From: Anaeramoeba flamelloides
Lineage: Eukaryota > Metamonada > Anaeramoebidae
Assembly (NCBI GenBank): GCA_027625915.1
Contig: JANTQA010000012.1
Coordinates: 2,263,001-2,327,000 of the forward strand
Direction of reading: 5' to 3'
DNA: 64,000 nt
Below are positions 12,901 to 25,500 of the stretch, one piece after another. The notes beneath the pieces were generated by a model. The model searched no databases. It was not told the DNA's origin and worked only from the letters and a program-made list of their open reading frames with translations. The stretch's first letter is position 1, and every line of letters starts with the position of its first letter. The translations under genes were made by a program, and so were the position numbers.

Positions 12901-13682
12901 TAGAAACTGTGATGGTTATGTTTGTCAATTTTTTAATATTAGTTGGAAAATTTTAATACAACAAAAAATAGATATTTTTATAAGTTTTAAAACAGGAAAC
13001 CTTGAATAAGAATTAATTTTTAAAAATATTATTATATAATTTTTAAGAATCTCTTTTAACAACATTATACCTTTTTCTTTGAATTATGATGATAAAATAT
13101 AAATAATTTTTCTGAAATTGTATTATATTTTTTTTTTGAATTGGGGGTTTAATTGGTAAAAATTACATATTATAAAAGTGCAATTGAATGGTATATTTTT
13201 AATCTTTGTTGAAGAAATAATTTTTTGGATTTTGAAAAAAATAATTTCATTTAGAAATTGAAAAATAAGATTTTTTGAATTTTAACTAAAGAAATACATT
13301 AGTAAAAACAAAATCAAAGCAGACTTACTTGACTTTTATTGGAAATTGTTAATTTTTACCCATCCCCCCAGATTGAATCTTCTTTTTATTGGGTGAAAAA
13401 GTAACAAAGCAAAAAGTTACAGTTGTTAGATGTTAATACTAAAATACAGAAACACAAAAGTATTGTTAACTCAAAAATAAAACTCAAAGGGTAAAGGCAA
13501 AAAAAAAATCAAATGTTTAAACCCAATCAGATCAAAAAGAAAAAAAAATTACGAGAATCATACAATGAACTCTAAAAAGAACATTTATGATCAACTTTCA
13601 AATTTAATTAAATTAACCAAAAGTAGTCTAAGTGTGATTTTGTGTTTTCTTAATACTCTTAAGTGTACAATAAAAAGATTCA
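9916..13682. other. Non-coding stretch with simple repeats and a G-poor block
   Basis: Just after rab11 there is an ATT/ACT trinucleotide run (about 9938-10010). Bases 10140-10376 are richer in G and include a 25-codon frame (10299-10376) with a hydrophobic end, but I cannot support a gene. Bases 11040-11290 are rich in A and C and almost lack G. An eight-G tract lies near 12768. The rest is plain AT-rich DNA. Confidence 0.45.
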
Positions 13683-15552
13683 AATTTTCATTCAGCTTTC
13701 CAAAAAAAAAAACATGACCAAAAATTAAAATAAATCATCCAAGTCTAATTCTTCAAGATAAATTAATAATTTGACCTGGTTTTCTGAATTAAAAAAATTG
13801 AAATTTTAGATGATTTAAAAAATCTAATTCTTTAGAAAGATGATTAAAAATTTTGTTCAATTTATTTTGCAACAAGAAGTAAAAATAGAATTGTTTTTTT
13901 TTTTTTTTGATTTTTTACCAATTGCTCTTATTAACTCTTAAATTTCTTCTTCTTGTTTTTTTTTTCTTTTATCCTTTTTTTGTTTTTTTTTATTTACCAT
14001 CAGAAAAATTTTCGTATCTCTTTCCTTTGATTAATCCTGAAATATATGTTTTTACACTTAAATTTCTTTAAACGAATATTATTAAAAGGACATTTAGAGT
14101 TTAATTTCAACTTCTTCTATAATAATAAAAATGATAAGATTTGTTAAAGTATTGATTTTATCAAATTTAAGTGCCTTTGCAGAGAAGAAAAGATTTGTTC
14201 ATATTGTAGAAATCAACTTTTGATAATAATTAAGGGTTCATTAGTGAATTCAGAATCTCTTTGTCAATTGAAAAGGAGAAAATATTGATTTTGGGAATCA
14301 AATATTGAACTATAATTGAGGACATACCACTTCTTGTCAAATATTTGTTTTATTATTCATCAAAATAAAAACAGTCGAAGGAGTAATTGGGGGGGGGTAT
14401 TTTAATTTGTGTGACAGGTGAATCTATCTCTGAAAAAAGTTTGGATATAAATAACTTATTCATTATTTTAGATCTTAATTTATTTTTTTTTTAAAAAATG
14501 AAATGGGCAACTCGGAGTAAATTTTATCACGAAAAGAGTTTTAAAAACAAAAAGCAGACTGAGGATGTTCTTATATAATACTTGGTCTTTTTAAAATGAT
14601 AAATCAAAATTTTATACAATGAGTAGATAATAATAGTCTGTTTCATCAAAAACTTATTTGCAAAAATTCTATGAACAATTACACTGATTTGTCTTTTATC
14701 TAACAAATTATTTTTTGTAAAATTTTAGTTATTTATTTTCTCAAAATTAGGTATTTTTGAAAAAATATTTAATATTTTTTTTTCACTTTTTAATTTTTCA
14801 AAACAAACTTATACAAAACAATTTTACAACATTAAATTGAAATTTCAGCTTTATAAAAATACTATTATTGGTAAAATAAAATGAAAAAATTTTTCATTCA
14901 GCTTGGCAAAAAGAAAGAAATCACAATCAAAAAAAAAATAAAATAATTTAGTAAAGCTGTCAATTCATAAAGACTGTGGTCAAGAAATTAATATAAATTT
15001 ATGGAATTAAATAATTTTATCTTAATTTCACAAAGATCTTTTTAGTAATTCTTTGAAAAGCTGTTAAAAATTTTGTTCACTTTATTTTTTAAACCAAAAG
15101 AAATACATTACTCTAAATTGTAGAATAAAGAGATCACAATTTTCATTCAACTTTTCAAAAAAACTTAAATCCAAAGAATTAAAATAAATCACAAAAGATC
15201 CCAAGGAAAAAAGGGAAATTAATAATATAAGCTAATTTTAAGAAATAAAATTTGAAATCTTACCGGATATACAAATCTTTTTTAGGAAAGATGAATAAAA
15301 AATATTGTTTAATCTATTTTTCAACACATACAGTTAATTGTAAAATACAAAGATCAAAATTTTCATTCATCTTTCCTAAAAAATTTCTCTCTTTAATTAA
15401 TAGAAATTTATCAAAGCACCAATTCTCAAAAATGAAAATTAATAATTTATTAACTGATCATTTTAAGAATTTAAAAATTAGAAATTTTACAGAATTATAA
15501 ACCTTTTTTTGGAAAGCTGAATGAAAAATTTTGTTCCACTAATTATGCAACT
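13683..15552. repeat. Cluster of four ~200-bp inverted-repeat elements
   Basis: Four imperfect units lie at about 13683-13880, 14889-15095, 15133-15330 and 15348-15552, all in the same orientation. Each starts with a form of TTTTCATTCAGCTTTCC and ends with its inverse, GGAAAGCTGAATGAAAAATT, followed by TTTTGTTCAATTTATTTT. The arms of the fourth unit are the best preserved. Unit length and terminal inverted repeats suggest a MITE family, but the three close-set copies could equally be a decayed tandem array. A nine-G tract lies near 14390 between units 1 and 2. No coding sequence is supported. Confidence 0.6.
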
Positions 15553-16309
15553 AATAGTAGTTTTTTATAAAGCAGAAAATGACTAATAGTCAAAGAGTTC
15601 AAACTGTAAAATAATTATTAAGAAAAAACCCCTTAATAAATGATAATTAGAAAAAGAGTATTTTTTCAAAATTTTAAAAGAATAACTCAATTTTGGTGTT
15701 TCTAATTAAAGAAGTTAATTATTAAACTTGGACTTCAAATAACAAAATAATTTGTATTTCAATTTAATAATTATCAAAACACTTGTAAAGCACACAAAGT
15801 CTTATTTCAAAGACAATCCCAAAAAGAAAATATTATTTTAACAATTAACGAATAGTTATTTTCAAACTGAACAAAGCACCTGAGAAAGCTTATCAAAGAA
15901 AACAGAAACACCCTTTCAATCATTTTTGAAACTTTATCAAATAAAAGATAAAACTTCTGAAAAATTATTTTCAAATTTTTTTGGAAAAATATTTTTATCT
16001 TGAAAAATCTCAATTCTTTGTTTAAAAGTTTATTAGTTTTCTGAATTCTTGAATCAAAATTTAAAAATTATAGAGATAGTCATTTGAAAACCTGAATTAT
16101 TCTTGAGATTTTTTTTTTCTAGAGTCAAAAAACTTTTCGAAAAAAAATTACTTATTTAAAAAAATATGGAACTAAAAGGAGTCTTCACTTTGTAAATACC
16201 AAAAAGCCTATTACTTTGAGAGATCAAAAAATGAATTTTGACAACAACAAAAATATACAATTTGGATTTAATTTTTTGTATTTTTTGTTTTTTTTTGATC
16301 TTTCCATAG
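15553..16309. other. Non-coding upstream region
   Basis: Nothing recognisable. An in-frame TAG sits directly before the ATG at 16310, so the next gene starts there unless an unseen 5' exon exists. The bases before it (TTTCCATAG after a T-rich run) would also pass as a splice acceptor. Confidence 0.4.
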
Positions 16310-19300
16310 ATGTATGAATCGGTTGGTTTCTCAACAAATAACACAAAAAACCAAATTCTAATTGAATTTGAAAAAGAAGAAGGTGAAGAAGAAAGTGAAG
16401 AAGAAAACGACAAAGAAATCGAAACTGAAATGGATCTTGTAATCGAAGAGGTAAAGGAAAAGAAAAAGGAAAAAGAAATGGAAAAAGAAAAGAAAAAGAC
16501 AAGCAAAAAGAAAAAAGAAAAAAAAAAAGATACTAAAAATATAAATAAAATAGAAAGCCAACCCTTGTGTTCGCATTGTAATTATAGAAAAGGAAATTGG
16601 ACCATACGAACGCTCATGGTTCGATCATTTGATAATTATTATTCCCCTGTGTCTGAATTTTTTCCGATTGGGCCATATTTAATACTGTGTCCATTATGTA
16701 TGGAAATGACACAACTTGAGCAAAAAAGCCAATTCTGTGGCAAAGATGTCTACTTTGCGATGGTTTATTTGCCAACGTCCTATTACGAAAGCATTCAATA
16801 CAATAAGAAAACCTTTGAAATCTTAAAAAAAAAACAAACAAAATCAACAAACAATGCAAACGGAAAAGGAAAAGGAAAAGGAAAAGGAAAAGGAAATGGA
16901 ATAGGAAATGGAATAGGAAATGGAAAAGGAAATGGGAATGGGAATCGAAATAGCAATGAAAAAGGAACTGTTGGCTTAATGGGAATGCAAGACAACGATC
17001 AGAATAATGATAAAGTACAAGTGCCAGGAAATAAAATACATGAGCCGTTCTTAAATAATGAAACCAACAGGATTCTCTCGTGGATTTTCTTGGTTGGGAT
17101 CGATGAACAGAAAAAAGAGTTTCAAAAAAAACGAAGAGCCTTTCTTTTAAATTCAGACATTGACGATGAAGAAGAGTATTATTATGACTATTTTGACGAT
17201 GGGTTTGAAGAAGAAGAAGAAAATGGGAATGATCATGTTATGACTTCTTATGATTCTGACTTTGACTATGAAAAGGATATTGGTTTAGACATAGGGAATG
17301 CGAATGACGAAGAGGCGATCGACAAATACGTTAACAATTATTCTTATTTCCAAAAAAGGTATTCCATAAAAAGAAAAAACAATCACCAAAGGTTTCAGCA
17401 GCAAATCCGATTTGAGTCCAATATCCAAAATAAGAACAATGAAGCAATTCTAAAAACAGGAATTAGTCAACAACAGATTGGCTTGTCAAAAAAAGAAATA
17501 AGTCTGGGTAATGATTCCAAAAGCGATCAAAATTCAATTCATTTACAGATCAACAACAGCACAAAAACCAAAGAAAAAGCAATCTCTGAATTGTTATCAA
17601 AAATTACAAGCATGTCTCCACAGAAAATGAAAAAACAAAATAATAACTTTGCCTTGTCTTTATTTTTAGTTGATGATGAATACCCTGATATTGTTCAACA
17701 AATGCAACCTTCAAAGGATGCTTTCAAAAAGAACCAAAAAGAAAGTACGTTAAAAACAGTCGAAAATTATTTCCCAAAGATTGATTTTTTGCAATCGATT
17801 TATTCAAATTTAAAAAATGAAAAAAACTCGACACTCTTTAATGCTTTAAAAAATGAGAATTTCTTATTAGATCCCTTTTACGATTTCCAAAATTTTTCTC
17901 CAATATTTGATAATATCCATTTTATTCAAGAAAACCCCTTTTTAAGTGACCCTATAGAAAAAATGAGAAATTATCAAAATGATTTAGATCATTTATCTCG
18001 GCAGCTGCCAAACGATCAAAATGGGCTATTTTCTCAAATTTTTGAGAATTTTCTTCATGAGTCAAAACAATTAGGAACACAATTAGCCAAAATTCTCTTT
18101 AATTTTAATAAAGAAAATAAATCACTACAAAGGGAATTAATGGATCAAATTTTACCAAAAAGCGATGTTAAAAATGAACTATTTTCAGAAATAGATGTCC
18201 AAAATTTAAATATTTCAAAAGAACTTTTACAAAAATCTCCATTTTTTTGTTTCCAAGAAAAGAAAAATAAAAAAAGGGATCATGGATCCTTATCAAATTT
18301 AAATTCCAATGAAAATGGTAATGGTGAGATCGGAATTGATATTGAAAAGGAATCTGAATCTGAATCTGGTTCAGAGTATTATTCAAATTCTGGGAATACT
18401 AATGATTACAACAATGAAGATGATGATGATGACGACGATGACGACGATGACGATAGTAGTGATGGTGATTATTACGAGGGTGAAGGTGATGGAGATGAAA
18501 ATGATTATGATGATGAAAATGAAAATGAAAATGGTTATAGTAATAATGATAATGTGAATAAAAAAGTTGTTTCTAGTTATTATTATCTTTCAGATCCTGA
18601 ATCTGAGTCCGAATCTGATTCTGATCAAGATTCGGATTCAGACTATTGTCCCAATTCTGATCATAATGTTAAAAATAATACATCTAAAAGGAATAATAAA
18701 TTTAACACTAGAAATATAACTAACTCACTAAAAAGCAAAGTTCAAAATTCAAATATAAACAATAATCAATTACATGGAGAAACATCTAATAAGTTTAATA
18801 AAAGTGGAATTTTTTATATTAGAAATCACACAACACTTATTTTAAATCCATATTCGCATGTTAAGGTTAACACAGATGGTACAATAGAAAGAAATGAAAA
18901 GGATCCAAATTTAACAAATAAAGATATAAATCACAACAACAAAAAAAAAATACACCAACGAGTTAAAATTAAGAGAATTAGGAGAAAAATATCTAAAAAG
19001 TCAAATATAAACCCAAGCCCAAATCAAAATCCTAATCAAAATCTAAATCAAAATAAAACCAAACAAATTAATAAAAAATATCAAATAAAAAAGAAACAAA
19101 ATCCAAACCAAAATCTCAATCAAATTCTAAATAACAATAAACACAAACAAAGTAACAAACAAATATCACCTAAAAAAAAACCAAATATCATAAAGCCAAA
19201 AACCAAAAAAAATAAAATTAGATTGAAAAATTCAAAAACAAATACAAATGTAAAGACAAAGGAAAAGGAAAAAGAAACAGATACAGAATCTCAAATTAAT

Positions 19301-20524
19301 CAAAATCAAAAGAATATAAATTCAAAAACGAATGACAATCAAAATCACGAAATCAATAAATTAAAATTACCAAAGAAAAAAAAAATTCAAACAAACCCAT
19401 ATAAAAAAAAAAGATCATCATTGTTATCAAGGATAGAATCTTCATTTATTAATCAAAACAACCTTGATATAATTGATCTAGAGAATGGTAATAAAAAAAG
19501 ATCACAAAGAAGGATAATTCAAAAAATATATCAAAATAAAAATCAAAATCAAAAACCAAATCAACATCCTAATCAAAATATAAATCAAAATAAAACCAAA
19601 CAAATTAATAAAAAACATCAATTAAAAAAGAAACAAAATCCAAACCAAAATCTCAATCAAATTCTAAATAAAAATAAACACAAACAAAGTAACAAACAAA
19701 TATCACCTAAAAAAAAACCAAATATCATAAAGCCAAAAACCAAAAAAAAAATTAGATTGAAAAATTTAAAAACAAATGCAAACACAAAGAGAAAGGAAAA
19801 GGAAAAAGAAACAGATACAGAATCTCAAATTAATCAAAATCAAAAGAATATAAATTCAAAAACAAATGACAATCAAAAGAAATCAAATAAGAATAAAACA
19901 AAAATTAGAATAAAAAAAGGAAAGACAATTAAAGAGGAAGATATAGTGCAGGATCAAGTTCAAAACCAAATTGAATTGAAAAAAATAAATGTTAGTAATA
20001 TATACCAAAAAAAGAGAAAACTTAGATCAAGTGTAAGAAGCATGAAAATTAAAAGAAGAAGGCAAAACCAAAATTACCCAATTAAAAAAATAAAAATTGT
20101 TAATAAAAAAAATCCAGAAATTAGACAAAGCAATGTGGAAAGAAACGAATACCAAAATCAATCTAAATTAGAAATTAAACAACAAAAGGGATTACATGAC
20201 CCCTTATTTAATTTAAATCCTAACGAAACAAATGATGATGGTATTGAACTCGAACATGAAATGGAAAAGGAAAAAATCAAATCGAAAAATAATGATCAAA
20301 AATATATAAAAAAACATGAAAAAGAAAAAGTAAAAGAAAAAGAAAAAGAAAAAGAGGAAAAGAAAGAAGAAATAAAGAAACATAAGCACAAATACAAACT
20401 TCAAAATCAACAAAAAATTGAAATTATTGATTTAGAAAAAATTCATCCAAAGCAATCATCATTTTCACAAATGAAAACTAGATCACAAACAAGACAAAAT
20501 ACTTCAATTTCAAATGAAAATTGA
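16310..20524 (+). CDS. Large low-complexity protein with an N-terminal four-cysteine motif
   Basis: A single uninterrupted frame of 1404 codons. I do not recognise the protein. After an acidic and basic leader, residues 87-130 form the only compact part: CSHC, 36 residues, then CPLC, with a Trp seven residues after the second Cys. That looks like a treble-clef or GATA-like zinc site with a long loop. Next come a Gly-Lys/Gly-Asn repeat (about 185-220), acidic stretches, a moderately complex helical region (about 430-640), an Asp run (about 705-716), a Ser-Glu/Ser-Asp run (about 762-780), and a very basic Asn/Gln/Lys-rich C-terminal half that contains a duplicated ~108-residue block. The end has a TRSQTRQ motif. 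Composition suggests a nuclear protein, by inference only. Codon use and open length make a real gene likely. Confidence 0.7.
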   Translation: MYESVGFSTNNTKNQILIEFEKEEGEEESEEENDKEIETEMDLVIEEVKEKKKEKEMEKEKKKTSKKKKEKKKDTKNINKIESQPLCSHCNYRKGNWTIRTLMVRSFDNYYSPVSEFFPIGPYLILCPLCMEMTQLEQKSQFCGKDVYFAMVYLPTSYYESIQYNKKTFEILKKKQTKSTNNANGKGKGKGKGKGNGIGNGIGNGKGNGNGNRNSNEKGTVGLMGMQDNDQNNDKVQVPGNKIHEPFLNNETNRILSWIFLVGIDEQKKEFQKKRRAFLLNSDIDDEEEYYYDYFDDGFEEEEENGNDHVMTSYDSDFDYEKDIGLDIGNANDEEAIDKYVNNYSYFQKRYSIKRKNNHQRFQQQIRFESNIQNKNNEAILKTGISQQQIGLSKKEISLGNDSKSDQNSIHLQINNSTKTKEKAISELLSKITSMSPQKMKKQNNNFALSLFLVDDEYPDIVQQMQPSKDAFKKNQKESTLKTVENYFPKIDFLQSIYSNLKNEKNSTLFNALKNENFLLDPFYDFQNFSPIFDNIHFIQENPFLSDPIEKMRNYQNDLDHLSRQLPNDQNGLFSQIFENFLHESKQLGTQLAKILFNFNKENKSLQRELMDQILPKSDVKNELFSEIDVQNLNISKELLQKSPFFCFQEKKNKKRDHGSLSNLNSNENGNGEIGIDIEKESESESGSEYYSNSGNTNDYNNEDDDDDDDDDDDDSSDGDYYEGEGDGDENDYDDENENENGYSNNDNVNKKVVSSYYYLSDPESESESDSDQDSDSDYCPNSDHNVKNNTSKRNNKFNTRNITNSLKSKVQNSNINNNQLHGETSNKFNKSGIFYIRNHTTLILNPYSHVKVNTDGTIERNEKDPNLTNKDINHNNKKKIHQRVKIKRIRRKISKKSNINPSPNQNPNQNLNQNKTKQINKKYQIKKKQNPNQNLNQILNNNKHKQSNKQISPKKKPNIIKPKTKKNKIRLKNSKTNTNVKTKEKEKETDTESQINQNQKNINSKTNDNQNHEINKLKLPKKKKIQTNPYKKKRSSLLSRIESSFINQNNLDIIDLENGNKKRSQRRIIQKIYQNKNQNQKPNQHPNQNINQNKTKQINKKHQLKKKQNPNQNLNQILNKNKHKQSNKQISPKKKPNIIKPKTKKKIRLKNLKTNANTKRKEKEKETDTESQINQNQKNINSKTNDNQKKSNKNKTKIRIKKGKTIKEEDIVQDQVQNQIELKKINVSNIYQKKRKLRSSVRSMKIKRRRQNQNYPIKKIKIVNKKNPEIRQSNVERNEYQNQSKLEIKQQKGLHDPLFNLNPNETNDDGIELEHEMEKEKIKSKNNDQKYIKKHEKEKVKEKEKEKEEKKEEIKKHKHKYKLQNQQKIEIIDLEKIHPKQSSFSQMKTRSQTRQNTSISNEN
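19021..19879 (+). repeat. Internal direct duplication of ~325 bp
   Basis: Bases 19021-19347 and 19559-19879 are near-identical direct copies within the coding frame, 538 bp apart. They encode the QNPNQNLNQILN ... KKKPNIIKPKTKK ... ETDTESQINQNQK block twice. Only scattered substitutions and one or two small indels separate them, so the duplication is young compared with the rest of the gene. Confidence 0.85.
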
Positions 20525-22510
20525 ATCCGAAAATTTGGGGATTAACCCCAAAATAAAAAAATTTCAAAAAATATCTATATTTAATAATAATTATAAATTA
20601 ATATTATTTTTATTATTTTCTTTTTTTCTTACTATATCTGTATATTGTAAAAATATGAAAATTTTTATGTTATTATTAAATATAATAAGTCTGAATATCT
20701 TTCTTCTTTCATAGAAATAAAATAAAAATAAATTAAATTCTCATCAAGTGAGATCGATAATCCTTTTAATTTTGATTTTTTTTTTTTTTAGATCCTACAC
20801 ATTTTAAATTATGTATTTCTTATTTTTTTTTCAAGTCTTTTAAGACGGAAACAGAAAAACTTTTAAATATGTGGTAGTATTATCTAATTTCTCACTTTAT
20901 AATTTGTGGGGATTTGTTTAATAAAATAAATTCCTAAATTGTACAAAAGGGATACCAAATATGACTTTATTTGATGATTTCTCTACATTTTTTTCAAATA
21001 ATGTGTGAAAGTTGGGATTACTACATTTATCTTATAACAAATTGTTTTTTATTTTGAAATAATTTTTAATTCTTCATTATTTCAAGTTTTTTCTTGTATA
21101 GATTGTTTGAAATAATATTTAAACAAAAAATCATTTCATTTGAATAATATGTTTTTATACATAATATAATATCAAATGAAGACTGGTATATGAATTAAGA
21201 ATATTAATATTCATGTTTTTTTTTTAAAAAAAGAAGGATATATATTATTGTAGAAATATGAATTACAGTCTAAAAGCCCTTTTACTTTATATTTACTTAA
21301 ATGGTATTTATGCACAAAATCCTAGATTTCATGATTTTTCAAGGAAATATACATATTTAAATTTTTTTTATAGTTTAAAAAGCAAAAGCTAATGAAAACA
21401 AAAAATGAAAAAAACACACAGAATTTTTAATAATGAATTGGTAAAAAATCAAAAAAAAATACTATATTGATTAAGAACTCCTAAAATCACAATCATCATA
21501 TTTTTGGGTAATTTAATTTGTGAATTGATCATAAATGTTCTTTTGGTGTTAGCTTATTAATTGTGTTTCTTTCGGTTTGATCTGATTTATGATAAACCAT
21601 TGAAATTTTTTCAATTTGGGTTTTATATTTTTTATTTTCAAGTTGTCCATGCTCCAATTTTCTGTATTTCAGTTTTTGTAATTATACACGTACTCTTTTT
21701 CATGTGAAACTTTTTTTTTTCATAACAAAAGAATTCCAGGAAGGGGGAAAAATGGAAAAAAATAAATGAATAAAAATTTTGGTAAATTTATATGGTGTAA
21801 ATTTTCTCTGTATCTAATTCCATATTTCTTGAATTAATTGTTTATGAATTGGTTTTATAAAAAAGTGTGTTTCTTTATTTTCTATTTTTATATAAAAATG
21901 TAAAAATTTTGATTTGAAAAATATACACAAATATTCACTTTGCTTTCATGAAGTTAACTAACCCACTTGGTATGTAAAAAACAATTACCAAAAAATTTAA
22001 AAGTTCTAACTCATGAGTGCGAAAGAGGAAAAAAATTCTATTTGTTTTTTTCCATATTTAAGTTTTCAAATTCATAGTTTTAAATTTCCGATCAGATTTT
22101 ATATATTTAGTTATTTTTTATTATTACACATGAATATTTTATGGGACCTCAGAGTCCTACACTAAAGTCAGATTTCCTAATTGAAAGTTGTAAGGGAATA
22201 GGTTAAAATAATATCTCTTCCTTATTTCAAAACAATTAAAAAACATAAAAATTTGATTTATCTAATTTATTATAAAATCCTCTAAAAACAACTCTCAAAA
22301 TGAAAACATTAATCTTTTATTGTTAATTAATTCTGATCTGAATTATTATCAAAGATTATTTATAAGTGATAATTTCAAAAATGAAATCATTTTTTTGAAT
22401 TTTTTTTTTGTATCTGAAAAGTTTTTTTTGTGATTTTAACCTTTCCTTTCAAAAGGTTGATTTATTTCATATTTAATCAATTTAAATCTTTTTAATATTG
22501 TTTGTTGGTA
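20525..22510. other. Non-coding spacer between two large genes
   Basis: No supported gene. The frame from 20514 to 20714 is a short hydrophobic read-through of the downstream flank of the previous gene and is not convincing. Confidence 0.45.
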
Positions 22511-25500
22511 ATGGCAAACCTACCACCAAAATATCTAAGTTTGACTCATCCGTCAATTTGCATACCTTCTATCACCATCCACCCACACACTAACCAAGAA
22601 GGCTTTTCAAATCAAAGACAAAGGCAAACAAATTTCAAATTGGATCTTGATTCAAACTCTGAAAATTTCTCAAAGGTTTCAACCTTTAAGCCGCTTGAAA
22701 GGGTGTCTGTCAGTTATGATTCCAAAAACTCAATCAGGAAACAGAGCTTGCTAAAGGTTTCTCTAGATCTTAATGAAGGAAACCATCTTTTTAAAATAGA
22801 TACACAAATACATAAGAAACGCCAAATGCCAATACCACCGTTGTCTCGGTTAATTTCTCCGCCTTTACCAGAACTAATTCAACCAAACCAAGGTTTGTAT
22901 TATTATGTCGTATCTCCTACATTACAAATGGGGGACATTTACCAACAAGGACAAGGATCTAACTTTTCAGAAATTCCAACAAAAATTACAACAGGAATGG
23001 TAACAGGAATGATAACAGGAACAGGGGTTGGAACAGTAGCGGGAACGGGAATGGGAATGGAAATTGAAATAGAACAACAAAAAGAAAAAAAAAACACAAA
23101 AGAAAGCAAACCCAGTAATGCATTACCAATTGATAAAAGTTTACAACAAAACACTTTCTTGAGAGAAAGAAATGAAACCACTGTCAATTACCAAAGAAGA
23201 AGAGGAATTTGTCCCCGAGAATCAGAATCTGATTCTGATTTCATTCCAGAGAAAAGGAACCATAACCCTAACGTTAACCGCAACCGCAACCAAAATTTAC
23301 GTTCCAATCGCAGCCAATTTAATAGAAGGTCAAGTTTACCATCAACTGTTACAGTTAATAATTCAGCGATCATCACAAGAAATGCTCTTAGAAATAGTAA
23401 CAAAGTACTTGTTGATCCACCCGAAATTCAAGCAAAAGAATTGAATAAAAATAAACCAAATCAATTTTCTAAAAATTCACCAAACCCTACAGCCAGATTA
23501 AAACCAAGAGAAAAAAGAGCCAAAATTCAACAACCTCAAAGATTAAAAAAAGATTTACATCGTAAATTAAAACGGCGATCTCGATCAAGATCAAGAAACA
23601 AACAAGAAAAATATTCACTCAAAAGCCCTGAATCTGAATCCAATCTGGATTTGGGTTTAGATTCGCACAAGTATTCACATTCACACCCACGTAAGCATAA
23701 GCATAGACATCGCCATAGACATAGGGACAAGCGCAAGTATCGGCATAAGCACAAATATAAATATAAGCATTCAAATAAGCGTCATAATAAATACTCACGC
23801 TCTAGATCACATACAAGATCAAATTCTGAAGAATCTCAAAGCACAAGCCAGGATTATAGTTCAAGTTCCGGCTATAGCTCGAGTTTTGACTCTCACTCAA
23901 AGACAAATTCTGATTTTAAATCTGTTTCCAAAAAAGATAAACGGTCTGCCATTAATGTGAATGGAAATAAGATGAAAAACAAAAATTCTGGGAATAATGA
24001 AAAAAAGAAAAATACTAATAACAGCGAAGAAAATCAAAGTTCCCGATCTAATGAAAAAAAAACAAGATCTGGTTCCATTTTAAAGAAAGAAAAAAACAAA
24101 TCTCACTTGAATGAAATTAATAATGGATCTGTTTCAACTTTAGATGGAGATAATTCAATTACTAATTCTAATGAAGATAATAAAATTCCTCTTCAGAATG
24201 GAAATAATATCAAGATCAATTCTCTTGAAGAAAATGTAATTTTATCTTCTGGTAGTGAAAAGGTTAATAATGCTCCAATTAGCATAGGCAATTCGCATAT
24301 TAATTCTAATAAAGACAATGGAGTTTCTCTTGCCCATGAAAATAATATCAAGAACATTTCTCTTGAAGAAAATGAAATTTTATCTTCGAGTAATGAAAAA
24401 ATTAATAATGATCATATTAACCAAGACAATACAAGCACTTATTCAAATGAAAAAAATGAAACGATTAATATTCTTGATCATCGAATGGAGATTTGGAAAA
24501 AAAAATTGTTATATTATTTAAACAATATTAAACTTTATGAAAATATTAAATCAAAATATCCTTTTTTAAATTTGAATCAAAATTCAAAAATAATCTATTG
24601 CAAAATTCTTACCAAATTATCATTTTTGAATGAAATTGAAAAAATGATTATTGGGAATGAAATATTAAATGTTAAACATTTTTTTGAACAATTAAAGCAA
24701 TTAATTCAAAAAATTCAAATTGAATATGGAAATAATCATTTTTATTCTCGGTTGTCAATTTTAATCTTGCAATTAGTTAAACGATATATAATACATCTTC
24801 AGTATAAAATAGGTTCAAATCGTTTTTTCAAGGGTGGCGAAAAGGAACACCCTAATCGAAAGCGAATTTGGGAGAAGAATAACGATTCTGAGAAACAAAA
24901 AATCAAAATTTCGAGAATTTCATTACCTAGTACAGGAAATTCTCGGCTATCAAAAGAGAAACAAATGGGTGATCATAATGAAGATAATATGAAATTTCCA
25001 ACAATTGCAGGGATAGGAATTCAAAATGAGAATGGAACTGTTGCAAAAAAAGAAAAAGTGGTGGAAATGGAAATACAAATAGATGTAGAAAAAAAGGGAT
25101 CTAAAGTAATAAATGATGTTAATAAAAAAAAAGAAGAAGAAGAAGATCAAAAAGAAATTGAAATTGAAAATGATGAGAAAAAAGTCAAAGATCAAAAAGA
25201 AAATAAAATAGAAAAAGAAATGATAATGAACATTAAAACAGAAACAGAAACAGAAACAGAAGAGGGAACAGAAATGGAAATAAAAATAGAAGAAAAAAAT
25301 ACAATAAATAATGAATCAAATATTTCTCCGTTGTTGTCATCATCATCATCTTCTTCTTCTTCTTTTTCTCGTAAATCTGGTATTAACAATGTCAATAATG
25401 ATATTAATATTAATAATATAAAAGATGTACAGGAAAACCAAATACGGGGAGAAGTAAAAAAAATAAATGATAATGATAATACTGCCTTTATATTGAAATT

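Noticed and set aside
16231-16309. Upstream mini-exon for the gene at 16310
   Set aside because: The possible 32-nt intron is too short compared with other introns and the phase does not fit the main frame.
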